Notes under the pieces: model-generated
Database searches by the model: none
What the model saw: the letters and a program-made list of their open reading frames with translations, nothing else
Told to the model about the DNA's origin: nothing
Position numbers and translations under genes: made by a program
Shown here: piece by piece, positions 16,224 to 24,646 of the stretch
How the letters are laid out: every line of letters begins with the position of its first letter
How positions within the stretch are numbered: the stretch's first letter is position 1
Origin: Salinimonas lutimaris
GTDB lineage: Bacteria > Pseudomonadota > Gammaproteobacteria > Enterobacterales > Alteromonadaceae
Length of the DNA: 64,000 nt
NCBI RefSeq assembly: GCF_005222225.1
Contig: NZ_CP036536.1
Span: 706,001-770,000, forward strand
Direction: 5' to 3'

Positions 16224-18977
16224 ATGAATTTTAAAAACCGTTCGATGCCATCCAAATCGAAACTGTGCACGGCCATTACCACAGCCTTGCTGGCAGGTTC
16301 ATTTGTCGGTCAGATGGCGGTTGCCCAGGAGCAGGCACAGGCGGATGATCAGGAAGTGATCGAAGAGGTTGTGGCAACCGGAACCCGTCTGAAAGGTACG
16401 GCAGCAGCTGTTATGCAGGAGCGTCAGAATCAGGCGTTCGTGGCAGATATTATGGGCGCGGAACAGATTTCCCGGACCGGTGATGGTGATGCCGCCTCCG
16501 CCCTTCGCCGGGTGACCGGTCTGACCCTGGTAGACGGTAAGTTTATCTATGTGCGTGGTCTGGGTGAACGCTACTCAAGCACGCAGCTTAACGGCATGGG
16601 CGTACCCAGCCCGGATCCGACCCGCTCGGTAGTGCCGCTGGATTTATTTCCTTCAGATATCATTGAAAGTCTGAATGTACAAAAATCTTTTTCTCCGAAC
16701 ATGCCAGCCCACTTTGGTGGCGGGAACGTTAATATCCGGACAAAATCGATTCCTTCAGAATTCCTGTTCAAAGTATCCGGTGGCGTTGGGTATAACTCAA
16801 ATAACTCTACTGACGGCTACTTTTACAGTGGCGGTGGTGATGACTGGTCGGGGCGGGATGATGGCACCCGGGCGTTGTCTGATGTGATTCAGAGCAATCT
16901 GGATTCAGCGCAGGCCGATGACGGTATTGAAGGCTCCGGCGTTTATCCGCTGACGCTGGACGATCGCAAAGCCATGTTAAGCTCTATGTTCTGGGATATT
17001 GGCCCGGACCAGAAAGAGGTTGACCCGGATTTTGATATTGGTGCCACACTGGGTAACCGTTTTATTACGGATTACGGTGAAATTGGCTTTCTGTCAACCG
17101 TGTCCTATTCCAACGAATGGGATGTGGGCCGTGAAACCTCCGGCACCAATTTAGGTACGGTGGGTTGTTCGGATCTGCCGGATGATCAGGTGGCGAACGG
17201 CCGCTGTTTTGCCCAGTCCTACGACGGTGTTGAAACCGAGCAAAGTGTCAGCTGGAGCGGTATGTTCAACGTGGGTTACGAATACAACAGTAATCACAAA
17301 ATTGAACTGACCAACGTTATTTTGCATGACATGAGCGACCGTGTTCGGGTGCGTGACTTTGTGGATGTGAACGAGACCATTTTTGGTACCCGTGAGTTAC
17401 AACGTGTCGACATGCTGTTTGAAGAGCGTCGTATGACGTCGAATCAGATCAAGGGCACGCATAACTTCCCTGAGCTGAACTTCCTGTATTTTGACTGGTA
17501 TGCCGGCACCAGCCGTGCCAACCGTTCTGCGCCGGGCAGCCTGGCGGTGACCTATCAGCAAAACATTGTTGATGGTGAGGTGGGCGAACAGCTACTGCAG
17601 GACGTCTCTGCTACCAATATAGATCGCAGCTGGCAAAACCTGCGCGATGCCTCTGATACCTGGGGCTGGAACTTAGGTTATCCGATTATGATGGACGGGC
17701 TGGACCTTGAAATCAAAGCCGGTGCAGACTTTTTTGATAAAGGCCGTAAGGCAGAAAACATTGGTATTCAGGTTCCACATCGGGCGATTGGCGATGACTT
17801 TCTGGTTGGCGACCGTATCGACGAGATTTTCTCTGATGAAAACCTGAATAACGATGCGTTCTACAACAGCTCAACCGGTGCCGGTATTCTGCAGTCAGCG
17901 ATGGCTGACGGCGACGAATACGCCGCCGGAACCAAGGTTGATGCGTACTACATCATGGCGGATGCTTTCTTTAACAACACCTGGCGTGTGTCAGGCGGTG
18001 TCAGATATGAAGATTTCCGTCAGATTTCGGTTCCGTTCAGCGCACACTCCAATCAGTTCGCGGTGGATCGTGAGGAAATTGAACAGCTGACTTTTCAGGA
18101 AGATGATTTCTTCCCGTCACTGGCCCTGACGTACATCATGGATGACCAGATGCAGTTTCGTCTGAACCTGAGTGAGTCGGCCATTCGTCCGGATTTACGG
18201 GATATCAGCACAACCTTCTTTATTGACCCGTTAACGGAATTCCTGGTACGCGGTTCGCCACTGCTGCAGAGCTCTAAACTTCGTAACGTGGATTTTCGCT
18301 GGGAATGGTATCGTGAAAACGGTAACAACCTGTCAGCGGCGCTGTTCTATAAAGATATCGATAATCCTATTGAACTGGTTGAGCTGGGTACAGTAGGTGG
18401 CGCGGCGCCCAACCTGCTAACCGCCAACGGGGAAACCGGTGAACTGTACGGGGCTGAAGTGGAATTTCTGCAGGACCTGTCGTTTATCAACGATGACCTG
18501 ATTGACTTCTTCATGACCGGTAACATCACGGTGTCTGACTCTGAGGTGACGATTGGTGCGGTGGATGATGATGTCACCAGCCTGTTTGAAACCCAGCTGC
18601 TCGATGCTCTGGACGCCACCAGTGCCTCTAACATTATTACCAATAATACCCGTCGGCTGGTGGGTCACTCTGAGTGGGTGATTAACTTCCAGCTGGGCTA
18701 TGATTCACCCAATGGTGAACATTCTGCCACGCTGGTGTATAACGCGTTTGGTCCGCGGATTATTGTACCGGGTACCCGGGGTTTTGAAGATGCCGAAGAA
18801 CAGACATTTCACTCGGTTGATTTTAACTACTCTTATTATCCGGACTTTAATACACAGATTAAATTCAGCGTGCAAAACCTGCTAGATGAAGAAAAACAAA
18901 TCAGTCAGGAAGGCCTTGATTTATTACGCGAAGAACGCGGAATCGAGTTTGGGATAAGTTACAGCTACACATTTTAA
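16224..18977 (+). CDS. TonB-dependent receptor of the Pho-controlled operon
   Basis: A 917-residue outer-membrane receptor. The signal peptide is cleaved after about residue 35 (MAVAQ). It is followed by a TonB-box-like EVIEEVVATGTR and a plug domain with RRVTGLTLVDGKFIYVRGLG, YSSTQLNGMGVPSPDP and SFSPNMPAHFGGGNVNI. This plug form belongs to the large carbohydrate/organic-nutrient type of TonB receptor, not the siderophore type. The barrel ends in YSYTF. It follows the beta-helix lipoprotein by 99 bp with GGAG before the ATG, and is followed by a terminator. Location between a Pho-box operon head and a TonB2 cluster suggests uptake of a phosphorus-containing ligand, by inference only. Confidence 0.9.
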   Translation: MNFKNRSMPSKSKLCTAITTALLAGSFVGQMAVAQEQAQADDQEVIEEVVATGTRLKGTAAAVMQERQNQAFVADIMGAEQISRTGDGDAASALRRVTGLTLVDGKFIYVRGLGERYSSTQLNGMGVPSPDPTRSVVPLDLFPSDIIESLNVQKSFSPNMPAHFGGGNVNIRTKSIPSEFLFKVSGGVGYNSNNSTDGYFYSGGGDDWSGRDDGTRALSDVIQSNLDSAQADDGIEGSGVYPLTLDDRKAMLSSMFWDIGPDQKEVDPDFDIGATLGNRFITDYGEIGFLSTVSYSNEWDVGRETSGTNLGTVGCSDLPDDQVANGRCFAQSYDGVETEQSVSWSGMFNVGYEYNSNHKIELTNVILHDMSDRVRVRDFVDVNETIFGTRELQRVDMLFEERRMTSNQIKGTHNFPELNFLYFDWYAGTSRANRSAPGSLAVTYQQNIVDGEVGEQLLQDVSATNIDRSWQNLRDASDTWGWNLGYPIMMDGLDLEIKAGADFFDKGRKAENIGIQVPHRAIGDDFLVGDRIDEIFSDENLNNDAFYNSSTGAGILQSAMADGDEYAAGTKVDAYYIMADAFFNNTWRVSGGVRYEDFRQISVPFSAHSNQFAVDREEIEQLTFQEDDFFPSLALTYIMDDQMQFRLNLSESAIRPDLRDISTTFFIDPLTEFLVRGSPLLQSSKLRNVDFRWEWYRENGNNLSAALFYKDIDNPIELVELGTVGGAAPNLLTANGETGELYGAEVEFLQDLSFINDDLIDFFMTGNITVSDSEVTIGAVDDDVTSLFETQLLDALDATSASNIITNNTRRLVGHSEWVINFQLGYDSPNGEHSATLVYNAFGPRIIVPGTRGFEDAEEQTFHSVDFNYSYYPDFNTQIKFSVQNLLDEEKQISQEGLDLLREERGIEFGISYSYTF

Positions 18978-18985
18978 GTCATTGA

Positions 18986-19015
18986 AAAGAGTCGCTTTTT
19001 AGCGGCTCTTTTTTT
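18986..19015 (+). terminator. Terminator after TonB-dependent receptor
   Basis: AAGAGTCGC and GCGGCTCTT form a 9-bp stem with one G-U pair, then a run of seven T. It separates the receptor operon from the TonB2 operon, which then has its own Pho box. Confidence 0.85.
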
Positions 19016-19055
19016 ATACCAAAGAATAATACTTACACCTCTATATATGACAGTT

Positions 19056-19073
19056 ATGTAATAAAACTGTCAC
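19056..19073 (+). promoter_or_regulatory. Pho box and promoter of the TonB2 operon
   Basis: ATGTAATAAAACTGTCAC is the best of the three matching boxes. It differs from the phoB box (9244-9261) at one position of 18. The -10-like TATCCT (19084-19089) follows after exactly 10 nt. Confidence 0.85.
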
Positions 19074-19151
19074 AGAAAACTCCTATCCTACGCGCAGTTT
19101 TGATAATGGTCGGTACGTACCGATTTCTTTTAAACAAAAAGGTTTGAATGT

Positions 19152-19910
19152 ATGAAGCTTTTCAACTCCTTGCTACTGGCAAGTGCCATGATGGCATCCT
19201 CTGCCATGGCGCAAGACGATGATGTCTTAAAACCCGTAGTCGATGAAGCTGCAAAAATTAACGAGTCAGCAGCTAAGTCACAGGAAAAAATCAACAACAT
19301 TACTGATCAAATCGATAGCAAACTTCAGCAGTTCAAAACACTGAATAAAGAAATCGAAGGTCTGGAAGTGTATAACGCGCAGCTGAAAAAACAGATCGCT
19401 AACCAGAATCAGGAAATGGAAGATCTGAATGCATCTATTGACGAAGTATCAGTTATCGAGCGCCAGATTACGCCGCTGATGATTCGCATGATTGACGGCC
19501 TGGAACAGTTTGTGGCGCTAGACGTGCCGTTTCTGGCAGAAGAACGTGCCAAGCGCATTACTGATCTGAAAAAGCTGATGGAGCGCGCTGATGTGGCTGC
19601 TTCTGAAAAATTCCGCCGGGTAATGGAAGCCTACCAGGTTGAGATGGAATATGGCCGTACCATGGAAGCGTACAACGGTATCCACGAAATTAATGGCCAG
19701 GAGCGTGATGTTGAGTTTTTGCGCTTAGGTCGTACTGCACTGATTTATCAAACCCGTGATGCCAGCAAGCAAGGCGTGTGGAATAAACAAACGCGACAGT
19801 GGGAAGAGCTGGACAGCAGTTACCGCACTCAGGTAACCAAAGGCCTGCGTATGGCGAAGAAGCAACTTGCGCCAGACCTGCTAATGATGCCAGTGGCAAT
19901 CACGGACTAA
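19152..19910 (+). CDS. DUF3450 periplasmic coiled-coil protein, TonB2 cluster
   Basis: A 252-residue secreted protein of the DUF3450 family with a signal peptide cut after AMA (about residue 20). Residues about 30-100 form a long coiled coil rich in Gln, Lys and Asn. The following conserved part has ITPLMIRMIDGLEQFVALDVPFLAEERA. Genes of this family regularly precede the large ExbB-like gene of TonB2 systems in Vibrio, Shewanella and Alteromonas relatives. Its exact role is not established; a periplasmic spacer or partner of the TtpC-like subunit is likely. It is the first gene of the operon, with AAGG before the ATG and a Pho box upstream. A stop-to-start gap of 13 bp leads to the next gene. 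Confidence 0.85.
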   Translation: MKLFNSLLLASAMMASSAMAQDDDVLKPVVDEAAKINESAAKSQEKINNITDQIDSKLQQFKTLNKEIEGLEVYNAQLKKQIANQNQEMEDLNASIDEVSVIERQITPLMIRMIDGLEQFVALDVPFLAEERAKRITDLKKLMERADVAASEKFRRVMEAYQVEMEYGRTMEAYNGIHEINGQERDVEFLRLGRTALIYQTRDASKQGVWNKQTRQWEELDSSYRTQVTKGLRMAKKQLAPDLLMMPVAITD

Positions 19911-19923
19911 GGGGTAGATGACC

Positions 19924-21288
19924 ATGTTTAAACAAATGAAAAAACTTGCAGTTGGTCTGGCTGCCGTCAGCATCAGCTTAGGTGCTGTAGCTCAAAACGA
20001 CCGCGCGATGGATCTGGATGCACTACTGAAGCAGCTTGAAGAAGGCCAGTTTGCCCAGTCACAGCAAAACAAACAGCGTGAACAGGAATTCATGCAAAAA
20101 CGTGCTCAGCAGGATCAGATCCTGGATGAGACCGCGCAACAGCGTGACAACATGCTCAAAGAATCCGAGCGTCTGGAAACTCAGTTTGAAGAAAATGAAT
20201 TTAAACTGGCTGATTTAAACGGCGCTCTGGATAACCGCATGGGTTCACTAAAAGAATTATTTGGTGTGCTGCAACAGGTTGCCGGCGATACCAAAAGTAA
20301 ATTCCAGAACTCTGTTATCTCGGCGCAAATCCCCGGCCGTGCTGAGTTTCTTGACAACATGGCACAGGAAATGGGCAAGAGCTCTAAGCTGGCCTCGATT
20401 GAAGAGATTGAGCGGGTATGGTTCGAGATTCAGCGCGAAATGACTGAGTCCGGCAAGGTGACTAAGTTTGACACCAGTGTGGTTGAAGCTGGTGGCGAGA
20501 AAGTGAATAAAGAAGTAGTACGTGTGGGTCCGTTTGCACTGGTATCAGATGGTAAATATCTGGATTTCAACGGTTCTACAGGTACAGTTGCTGAACTTAT
20601 CCGTCAGCCTGCTGACCGTTATAACGACTCTGCGGCGGCGCTGCAAAACTCTTCTGGCGAGCTGGTTGAGTTTGGTATCGATCCGACCGGTGGGTCTATT
20701 CTGGGTCTGCTGGTTCAGGCGCCAACGTTAAAAGAGCGTGTTGAGCAAGGCGGAGAAGTGGGTTACATCATCCTGATTGTAGGAGCGATTGGTCTGCTGC
20801 TGGCTCTGGAGCGTCTGGTATCTTTGACTATCACACACTCTAAAGTGAAGAAACAGCTTAAGAACAAGGAAATCAAAACGTCTAATCCGCTGGGCCGGAT
20901 ACTCAAAGTACGTGATGATCATCCAAATGCTGATACCGAAGCACTGGAACTACACTTAACAGAAGCGATTCTGGGTGAAGTACCTAAGCTGAGCCGTAAC
21001 CTGACCATCATTAAGATTATCTCTGTGGTTGCACCGCTGATGGGTCTGCTGGGCACGGTAACCGGTATGATCAATACCTTCCAGGCAATCACCCTGTTTG
21101 GTACTGGTGACCCGAAACTGATGGCTGGTGGTATCTCTACCGCGCTGGTCACTACGGTACTGGGTCTGGTTGTGGCCATTCCGATGACACTGCTGTATGC
21201 CATGCTTAATACACGTAGCAAGAACATTGTATACATCCTGCAGGAGCAGGCGTCAGGTGTAATCGCAGAGCGCGCTGAGCGGAGCTAA
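19924..21288 (+). CDS. TtpC-like MotA/TolQ/ExbB proton channel protein
   Basis: A 454-residue inner-membrane protein. The signal-like N-terminus is followed by a large periplasmic region (about 25-270) that begins with a Gln/Glu-rich coiled coil. Then come three membrane helices of a MotA/TolQ/ExbB domain (helix near VGYIILIVGAIGLLLALERLV, later IISVVAPLMGLLGTVTGMI and STALVTTVLGLVVAIPMTLL). The combination of a long coiled-coil domain with an ExbB-type channel is that of TtpC, the extra subunit of Vibrio TonB2 systems. The start at 19924 was preferred because AAGGGG lies 9 nt upstream; an in-frame ATG at 19918 is too close to it. Confidence 0.87.
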   Translation: MFKQMKKLAVGLAAVSISLGAVAQNDRAMDLDALLKQLEEGQFAQSQQNKQREQEFMQKRAQQDQILDETAQQRDNMLKESERLETQFEENEFKLADLNGALDNRMGSLKELFGVLQQVAGDTKSKFQNSVISAQIPGRAEFLDNMAQEMGKSSKLASIEEIERVWFEIQREMTESGKVTKFDTSVVEAGGEKVNKEVVRVGPFALVSDGKYLDFNGSTGTVAELIRQPADRYNDSAAALQNSSGELVEFGIDPTGGSILGLLVQAPTLKERVEQGGEVGYIILIVGAIGLLLALERLVSLTITHSKVKKQLKNKEIKTSNPLGRILKVRDDHPNADTEALELHLTEAILGEVPKLSRNLTIIKIISVVAPLMGLLGTVTGMINTFQAITLFGTGDPKLMAGGISTALVTTVLGLVVAIPMTLLYAMLNTRSKNIVYILQEQASGVIAERAERS

Positions 21289-21290
21289 TC

Positions 21291-21818
21291 ATGTTTGAGT
21301 TTCTAGAAGCAATTCGCGATTTCACAGAAACAGGTGGCCAGGTTCTTTTGGTCATCGGTCTGCTGATATTCGTCATGTGGCTTTTGATCCTCGAACGTGC
21401 GATGTACATCCTGGTTTGGCATAAGAACAAGAAAAAAGAAGCGGTGGCACAATGGCAAGCCCGTGCCGACCGCTCTTCCTGGAATGCCGAGCAGGTAAGA
21501 CAAAAGACGATTTCAACGCTTTCCATTCAGTTAAACGGCAGCATTCCGATTATCCAGGCACTGGTTGCCTTGTGTCCGCTGCTGGGACTATTAGGAACGG
21601 TAACCGGGATGATCGAAGTATTCGACGTCATGGCTATCTCTGGCTCTGGTAACGCCCGCTCTATGGCATCCGGTGTTTCTAAAGCCACTATTCCTACTAT
21701 GGCTGGTATGGTCGGTGCGCTATCAGGGGTATTTGCCTCTACCTGGCTGAACCGTAAAGCGAAATCTGAACGCACGCATCTTGAGGATGCAATTATTATC
21801 GAACGGAATGCCCACTAA
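21291..21818 (+). CDS. exbB: ExbB-type proton channel subunit
   Basis: A 175-residue MotA/TolQ/ExbB protein with three predicted helices (about 17-40, 85-115, 130-155). The channel motif is ALVALCPLLGLLGTVTGMIEVFD. It is the second ExbB-type protein in the operon and starts 2 bp after the TtpC-like gene stop. It should form the proton-conducting pentamer with ExbD that powers TonB. The short form matches ExbB2 of Vibrio and Shewanella TonB2 clusters. Confidence 0.92.
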   Translation: MFEFLEAIRDFTETGGQVLLVIGLLIFVMWLLILERAMYILVWHKNKKKEAVAQWQARADRSSWNAEQVRQKTISTLSIQLNGSIPIIQALVALCPLLGLLGTVTGMIEVFDVMAISGSGNARSMASGVSKATIPTMAGMVGALSGVFASTWLNRKAKSERTHLEDAIIIERNAH

Positions 21819-21841
21819 GGCGTTAAGTTAAGGGTTAAATT

Positions 21842-22249
21842 ATGAAGCAGCATTTTCAGAACCTGGTAGACGAAGAAGAAGCACAAATTGATATGACGCC
21901 AATGCTGGACGTTGTTTTTATCATGCTTATCTTCTTCATCGTAACGGCTTCGTTCGTTAAAGAAGCCGGTATTGATGTAAACCGCCCGGAAGCCGCCACT
22001 GCGGTGAAAAAGGATCGCGCGAACGTGCTCATTGCGATTTCTGACACGGGTGAAATCTGGATCAATAAGCGTCGAATCGATGAACGTGCCGTACAGGCTA
22101 ACATCGAGCGACTGCACGCGGAAAACCCACAGGGAACCGTGGTGATTCAGGCTGACAAGAAAGCTACGACTGAAACATTAATTAAGGTGATGGATGCATC
22201 CCGCGCGGCGGGTGTGTACGACGTGTCGATCGCAGCACAAGAGCAATAA
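21842..22249 (+). CDS. exbD: ExbD-type energy transduction subunit
   Basis: A 135-residue ExbD/TolR protein: a short cytoplasmic N-terminus (IDMTPMLDVVFIMLIFF), one membrane helix with the essential proton-path Asp in MLDVVF, and a periplasmic C-terminal domain (about 45-135). AAGG before the ATG supports the start. Neighbours are ExbB upstream and TonB 3 bp downstream. Confidence 0.93.
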   Translation: MKQHFQNLVDEEEAQIDMTPMLDVVFIMLIFFIVTASFVKEAGIDVNRPEAATAVKKDRANVLIAISDTGEIWINKRRIDERAVQANIERLHAENPQGTVVIQADKKATTETLIKVMDASRAAGVYDVSIAAQEQ

Positions 22250-22252
22250 GCC

Positions 22253-22861
22253 ATGCCACGATTTATTATCGCATTTTTTGTTTCCCTGGCGATTACACTG
22301 GGCCTGTTCTTCTTGATGCAGTCATTGATCAAGATGGGCGGCAGCGCCCTGACGGAACCGCCGCAAGGGAGTGTACTCGACTTTGTTCGGGTCAAACAGG
22401 AAGAGACGGTAGAGCAAAAAGATCGCAAGCCGCGTAAGCCACCAAAGCCAAAAGAGCAGCCGCCACAAATGCAGCCGCAACAAATGGACTCGCCTTCGCC
22501 GGATGCTGAAGGAACCTCAATGGACTTTAGCGCCGATGTAGGAAATGACGTTGCACTGGATGGTGGTCTGGCTCTTGAATCAGGCGATGGTGAATACTTG
22601 CCTATCGTTAAGGTATCACCAGTGTATCCGCGCCGCGCACTTCAGCGGGGGATCGAAGGATTTGTGATTGTGGAATTTACGGTAACCAAACAGGGTACAG
22701 TAAAAAATCCAATCGTAGTAGAAGCAAATCCGGAAGGTATTTTTGAACAGGCAGCGATGGATGCCGCCATGAAGTTCAAATACAAACCGCGTGTGGTGAA
22801 TGGCGAAGCAACCGAAGTATCCGGTGTGCAGAACCGCATCACATTCCAGATTGACGGGTAA
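22253..22861 (+). CDS. tonB: TonB family energy transducer (TonB2 type)
   Basis: A 202-residue TonB protein. An N-terminal membrane helix (about 3-25) is followed by a Pro/Lys/Gln-rich periplasmic spanner (about 55-85, for example RKPPKPKEQPP). The C-terminal receptor-binding domain (about 115-202) has VSPVYPRRALQRGIEGFVIV and FEQAAMDAAMKFKYKPR. The spanner is short, as in TonB2 proteins that use TtpC to help reach the outer membrane. Its stop overlaps the ATG of the TPR gene by one base. It is the presumed partner of the receptor at 16224-18977 because both have Pho boxes. Confidence 0.92.
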   Translation: MPRFIIAFFVSLAITLGLFFLMQSLIKMGGSALTEPPQGSVLDFVRVKQEETVEQKDRKPRKPPKPKEQPPQMQPQQMDSPSPDAEGTSMDFSADVGNDVALDGGLALESGDGEYLPIVKVSPVYPRRALQRGIEGFVIVEFTVTKQGTVKNPIVVEANPEGIFEQAAMDAAMKFKYKPRVVNGEATEVSGVQNRITFQIDG

Positions 22862-24183
22862 TGGGTATGGTTAACAAATTATCAAAACACATTTGTGCAG
22901 CACTGGCGCTGGCCGCTGTCAGCACCGTGGTATCACTACCAACGATGCTGGTGGCGGGAGACGCGGTCGCACAGACCAAGCCAAGTGAAAAGCAGACCCG
23001 CAAGGTGCCGACCTTACGCTCAAAGGTGTATGAACAGCTGTCGCGGGCGCAAACCGCCGCAGACGAAGGCAATATCGCTGAGGCCATCAGTATACTGGAT
23101 GAAGTGGAAGGTAAAAAAGATTCCATGAACAGTTACGAGCGGGCCATGATGTACAATTTCTACGGTTTCATCTTTTACAACGATGAGCAGTATGAAAAAG
23201 CCTTGTCCTCGTTCGGCCAGGTGGTAGAGCAACAGCCTATCCCGCGTAAATTTGAGATGTCGACGCTGTTTTCTCTGTCTCAGTTGCATCTGATGCAGGG
23301 CAACTTTGCTGACACGATTAAGTACCTGGAACGCTGGGAGTCGTTGAACGAAGGCGACATTCCACCGAAAAACAAGGTGCTGAAGGCGCAGGCTTATTAT
23401 CAGAACAAGCAGTATCAGGAAGCCGCCGGGCAAATTGATATGGCGGTGGCTGAACATGAAGCCAAAGGCATGATCCCCGATGAAGGCTGGTTAATTCTGC
23501 AGCGCGCTGTGTATTATGAGCTGAAGGATCCGAACAAGGTCAGGGATATTCTGGTCAAGCTGGTCAAACTGTTTGATGAGCCAAAATACTGGATTCAGCT
23601 GGCAGGTATGTACGGTGAACTGGGTGAGGAGCGCAAGCAATTAGCGATTATGGAAACCGCCTACCAGCAGGGCTATATCGAAAGTGCCGCTGATTTATTT
23701 AATCTGGCTCAGCTTTATTACTACCACAGGGCGCCCTACAAAGGGGCACTGATTATGGAGCAGGGTATTCAGCAAGGCACGTTAGAAAAGAACCTGCGTA
23801 ACTGGCGTTTTCTGGGACAAAGCTGGCAACTGGCGAAAGAAAATCAAAAAGCGATTCCGGCTTTGATTGAGGCCGCCGCTCTGTCTGATGATGGTGAACT
23901 GGACGCACAACTGGCGCAGATCTATCTTAATGCTGAACAATGGGATGACGCTCTGACCTCGGCGGATCGCGCGCTTGAAAAGGGCGAGCTGAGAAATCCC
24001 GGACTGGCGTATCTGATAAAAGGCATGGCGCTGTATAATAAGAAGCAGTATGCCAAGGCGCTGCAGCAGCTGGCCGAGGCAGAAAAGCACCCGAAGAGTC
24101 AGGGAATGGCTCAGCAGTGGAGCAAATTTGTTGAATCAGAAAAGGTTAGCCAGGAACGTCTGAACGCTGAACTGTCTTCCTAA
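22861..24183 (+). CDS. TPR protein of the TonB2 operon
   Basis: A 440-residue secreted protein with an N-terminal signal (cut after about residue 39, AVAQ). It is built of helical tetratricopeptide-like repeats through most of its length (for example AQTAADEGNIAEAISILDEVEG, NFYGFIFYNDEQYEKALSSFGQ and GMALYNKKQYAKALQQLAEAEK). TPR genes at this position are a regular part of TonB2/TtpC clusters. A scaffold for assembly in the periplasm is likely but unproven. It is the last gene of the operon; a strong terminator follows 38 bp later. Confidence 0.87.
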   Translation: MGMVNKLSKHICAALALAAVSTVVSLPTMLVAGDAVAQTKPSEKQTRKVPTLRSKVYEQLSRAQTAADEGNIAEAISILDEVEGKKDSMNSYERAMMYNFYGFIFYNDEQYEKALSSFGQVVEQQPIPRKFEMSTLFSLSQLHLMQGNFADTIKYLERWESLNEGDIPPKNKVLKAQAYYQNKQYQEAAGQIDMAVAEHEAKGMIPDEGWLILQRAVYYELKDPNKVRDILVKLVKLFDEPKYWIQLAGMYGELGEERKQLAIMETAYQQGYIESAADLFNLAQLYYYHRAPYKGALIMEQGIQQGTLEKNLRNWRFLGQSWQLAKENQKAIPALIEAAALSDDGELDAQLAQIYLNAEQWDDALTSADRALEKGELRNPGLAYLIKGMALYNKKQYAKALQQLAEAEKHPKSQGMAQQWSKFVESEKVSQERLNAELSS

Positions 24184-24220
24184 TTTGCATCTATTTATAA
24201 GTTTATTTACAAAGATATAT

Positions 24221-24250
24221 AAAAGCCGCTTTTTCGAAAGCGGCTTTTTT
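24221..24250 (+). terminator. Terminator of the TonB2 operon
   Basis: Perfect 12-bp stem AAAAGCCGCTTT / AAAGCGGCTTTT with TTCG loop, then TT. A UUCG tetraloop adds stability. Confidence 0.92.
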
Positions 24251-24355
24251 GTTTTCAAAGCTTTTTATACTTATGTCTAATGGGATAGTGACCCGCAAAG
24301 GGTAAAGTGCAAAAGGATGATATATGCTCTTTGACTAATAAATGCGGGTTAGGCC

Positions 24356-24646
24356 ATGCGTACTTTTACACTGACAGACAAGCTGACTGACAGCTCTTTG
24401 CAACAACCGCTATTAGATTGTCTGGAAGATTACTGCAGAATGACAGGGCTCTTGATCGATACGCTGGATGCGTCCACCAGCACCATGTTGCTGGCAAAGA
24501 CCTCGCGACTGGCCGAAACCGTGGATGTCAGGTATCTGACTGAAAAGCGTATGTTGCTCAAGCATCAGACAGGCATGCGAAGTATTCGGGTGTTTGAAAT
24601 CGACCTGCTGGAAACCCGGCTGTTATATACCCGGTTATCCGGTTAA
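24356..24646 (+). CDS. Small cytoplasmic protein of unknown function
   Basis: A 96-residue protein, not recognised. It has no signal peptide or membrane helix and is rich in Leu, Thr and Arg. It ends convergently with the HD-GYP gene, overlapping it by 4 bp at the stop codons. TTAGG precedes the ATG at short spacing, so translation signals are modest. Codon use looks like its neighbours. It may be a small adaptor for the adjacent signalling operon; this is a guess from position only. Confidence 0.55.
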   Translation: MRTFTLTDKLTDSSLQQPLLDCLEDYCRMTGLLIDTLDASTSTMLLAKTSRLAETVDVRYLTEKRMLLKHQTGMRSIRVFEIDLLETRLLYTRLSG

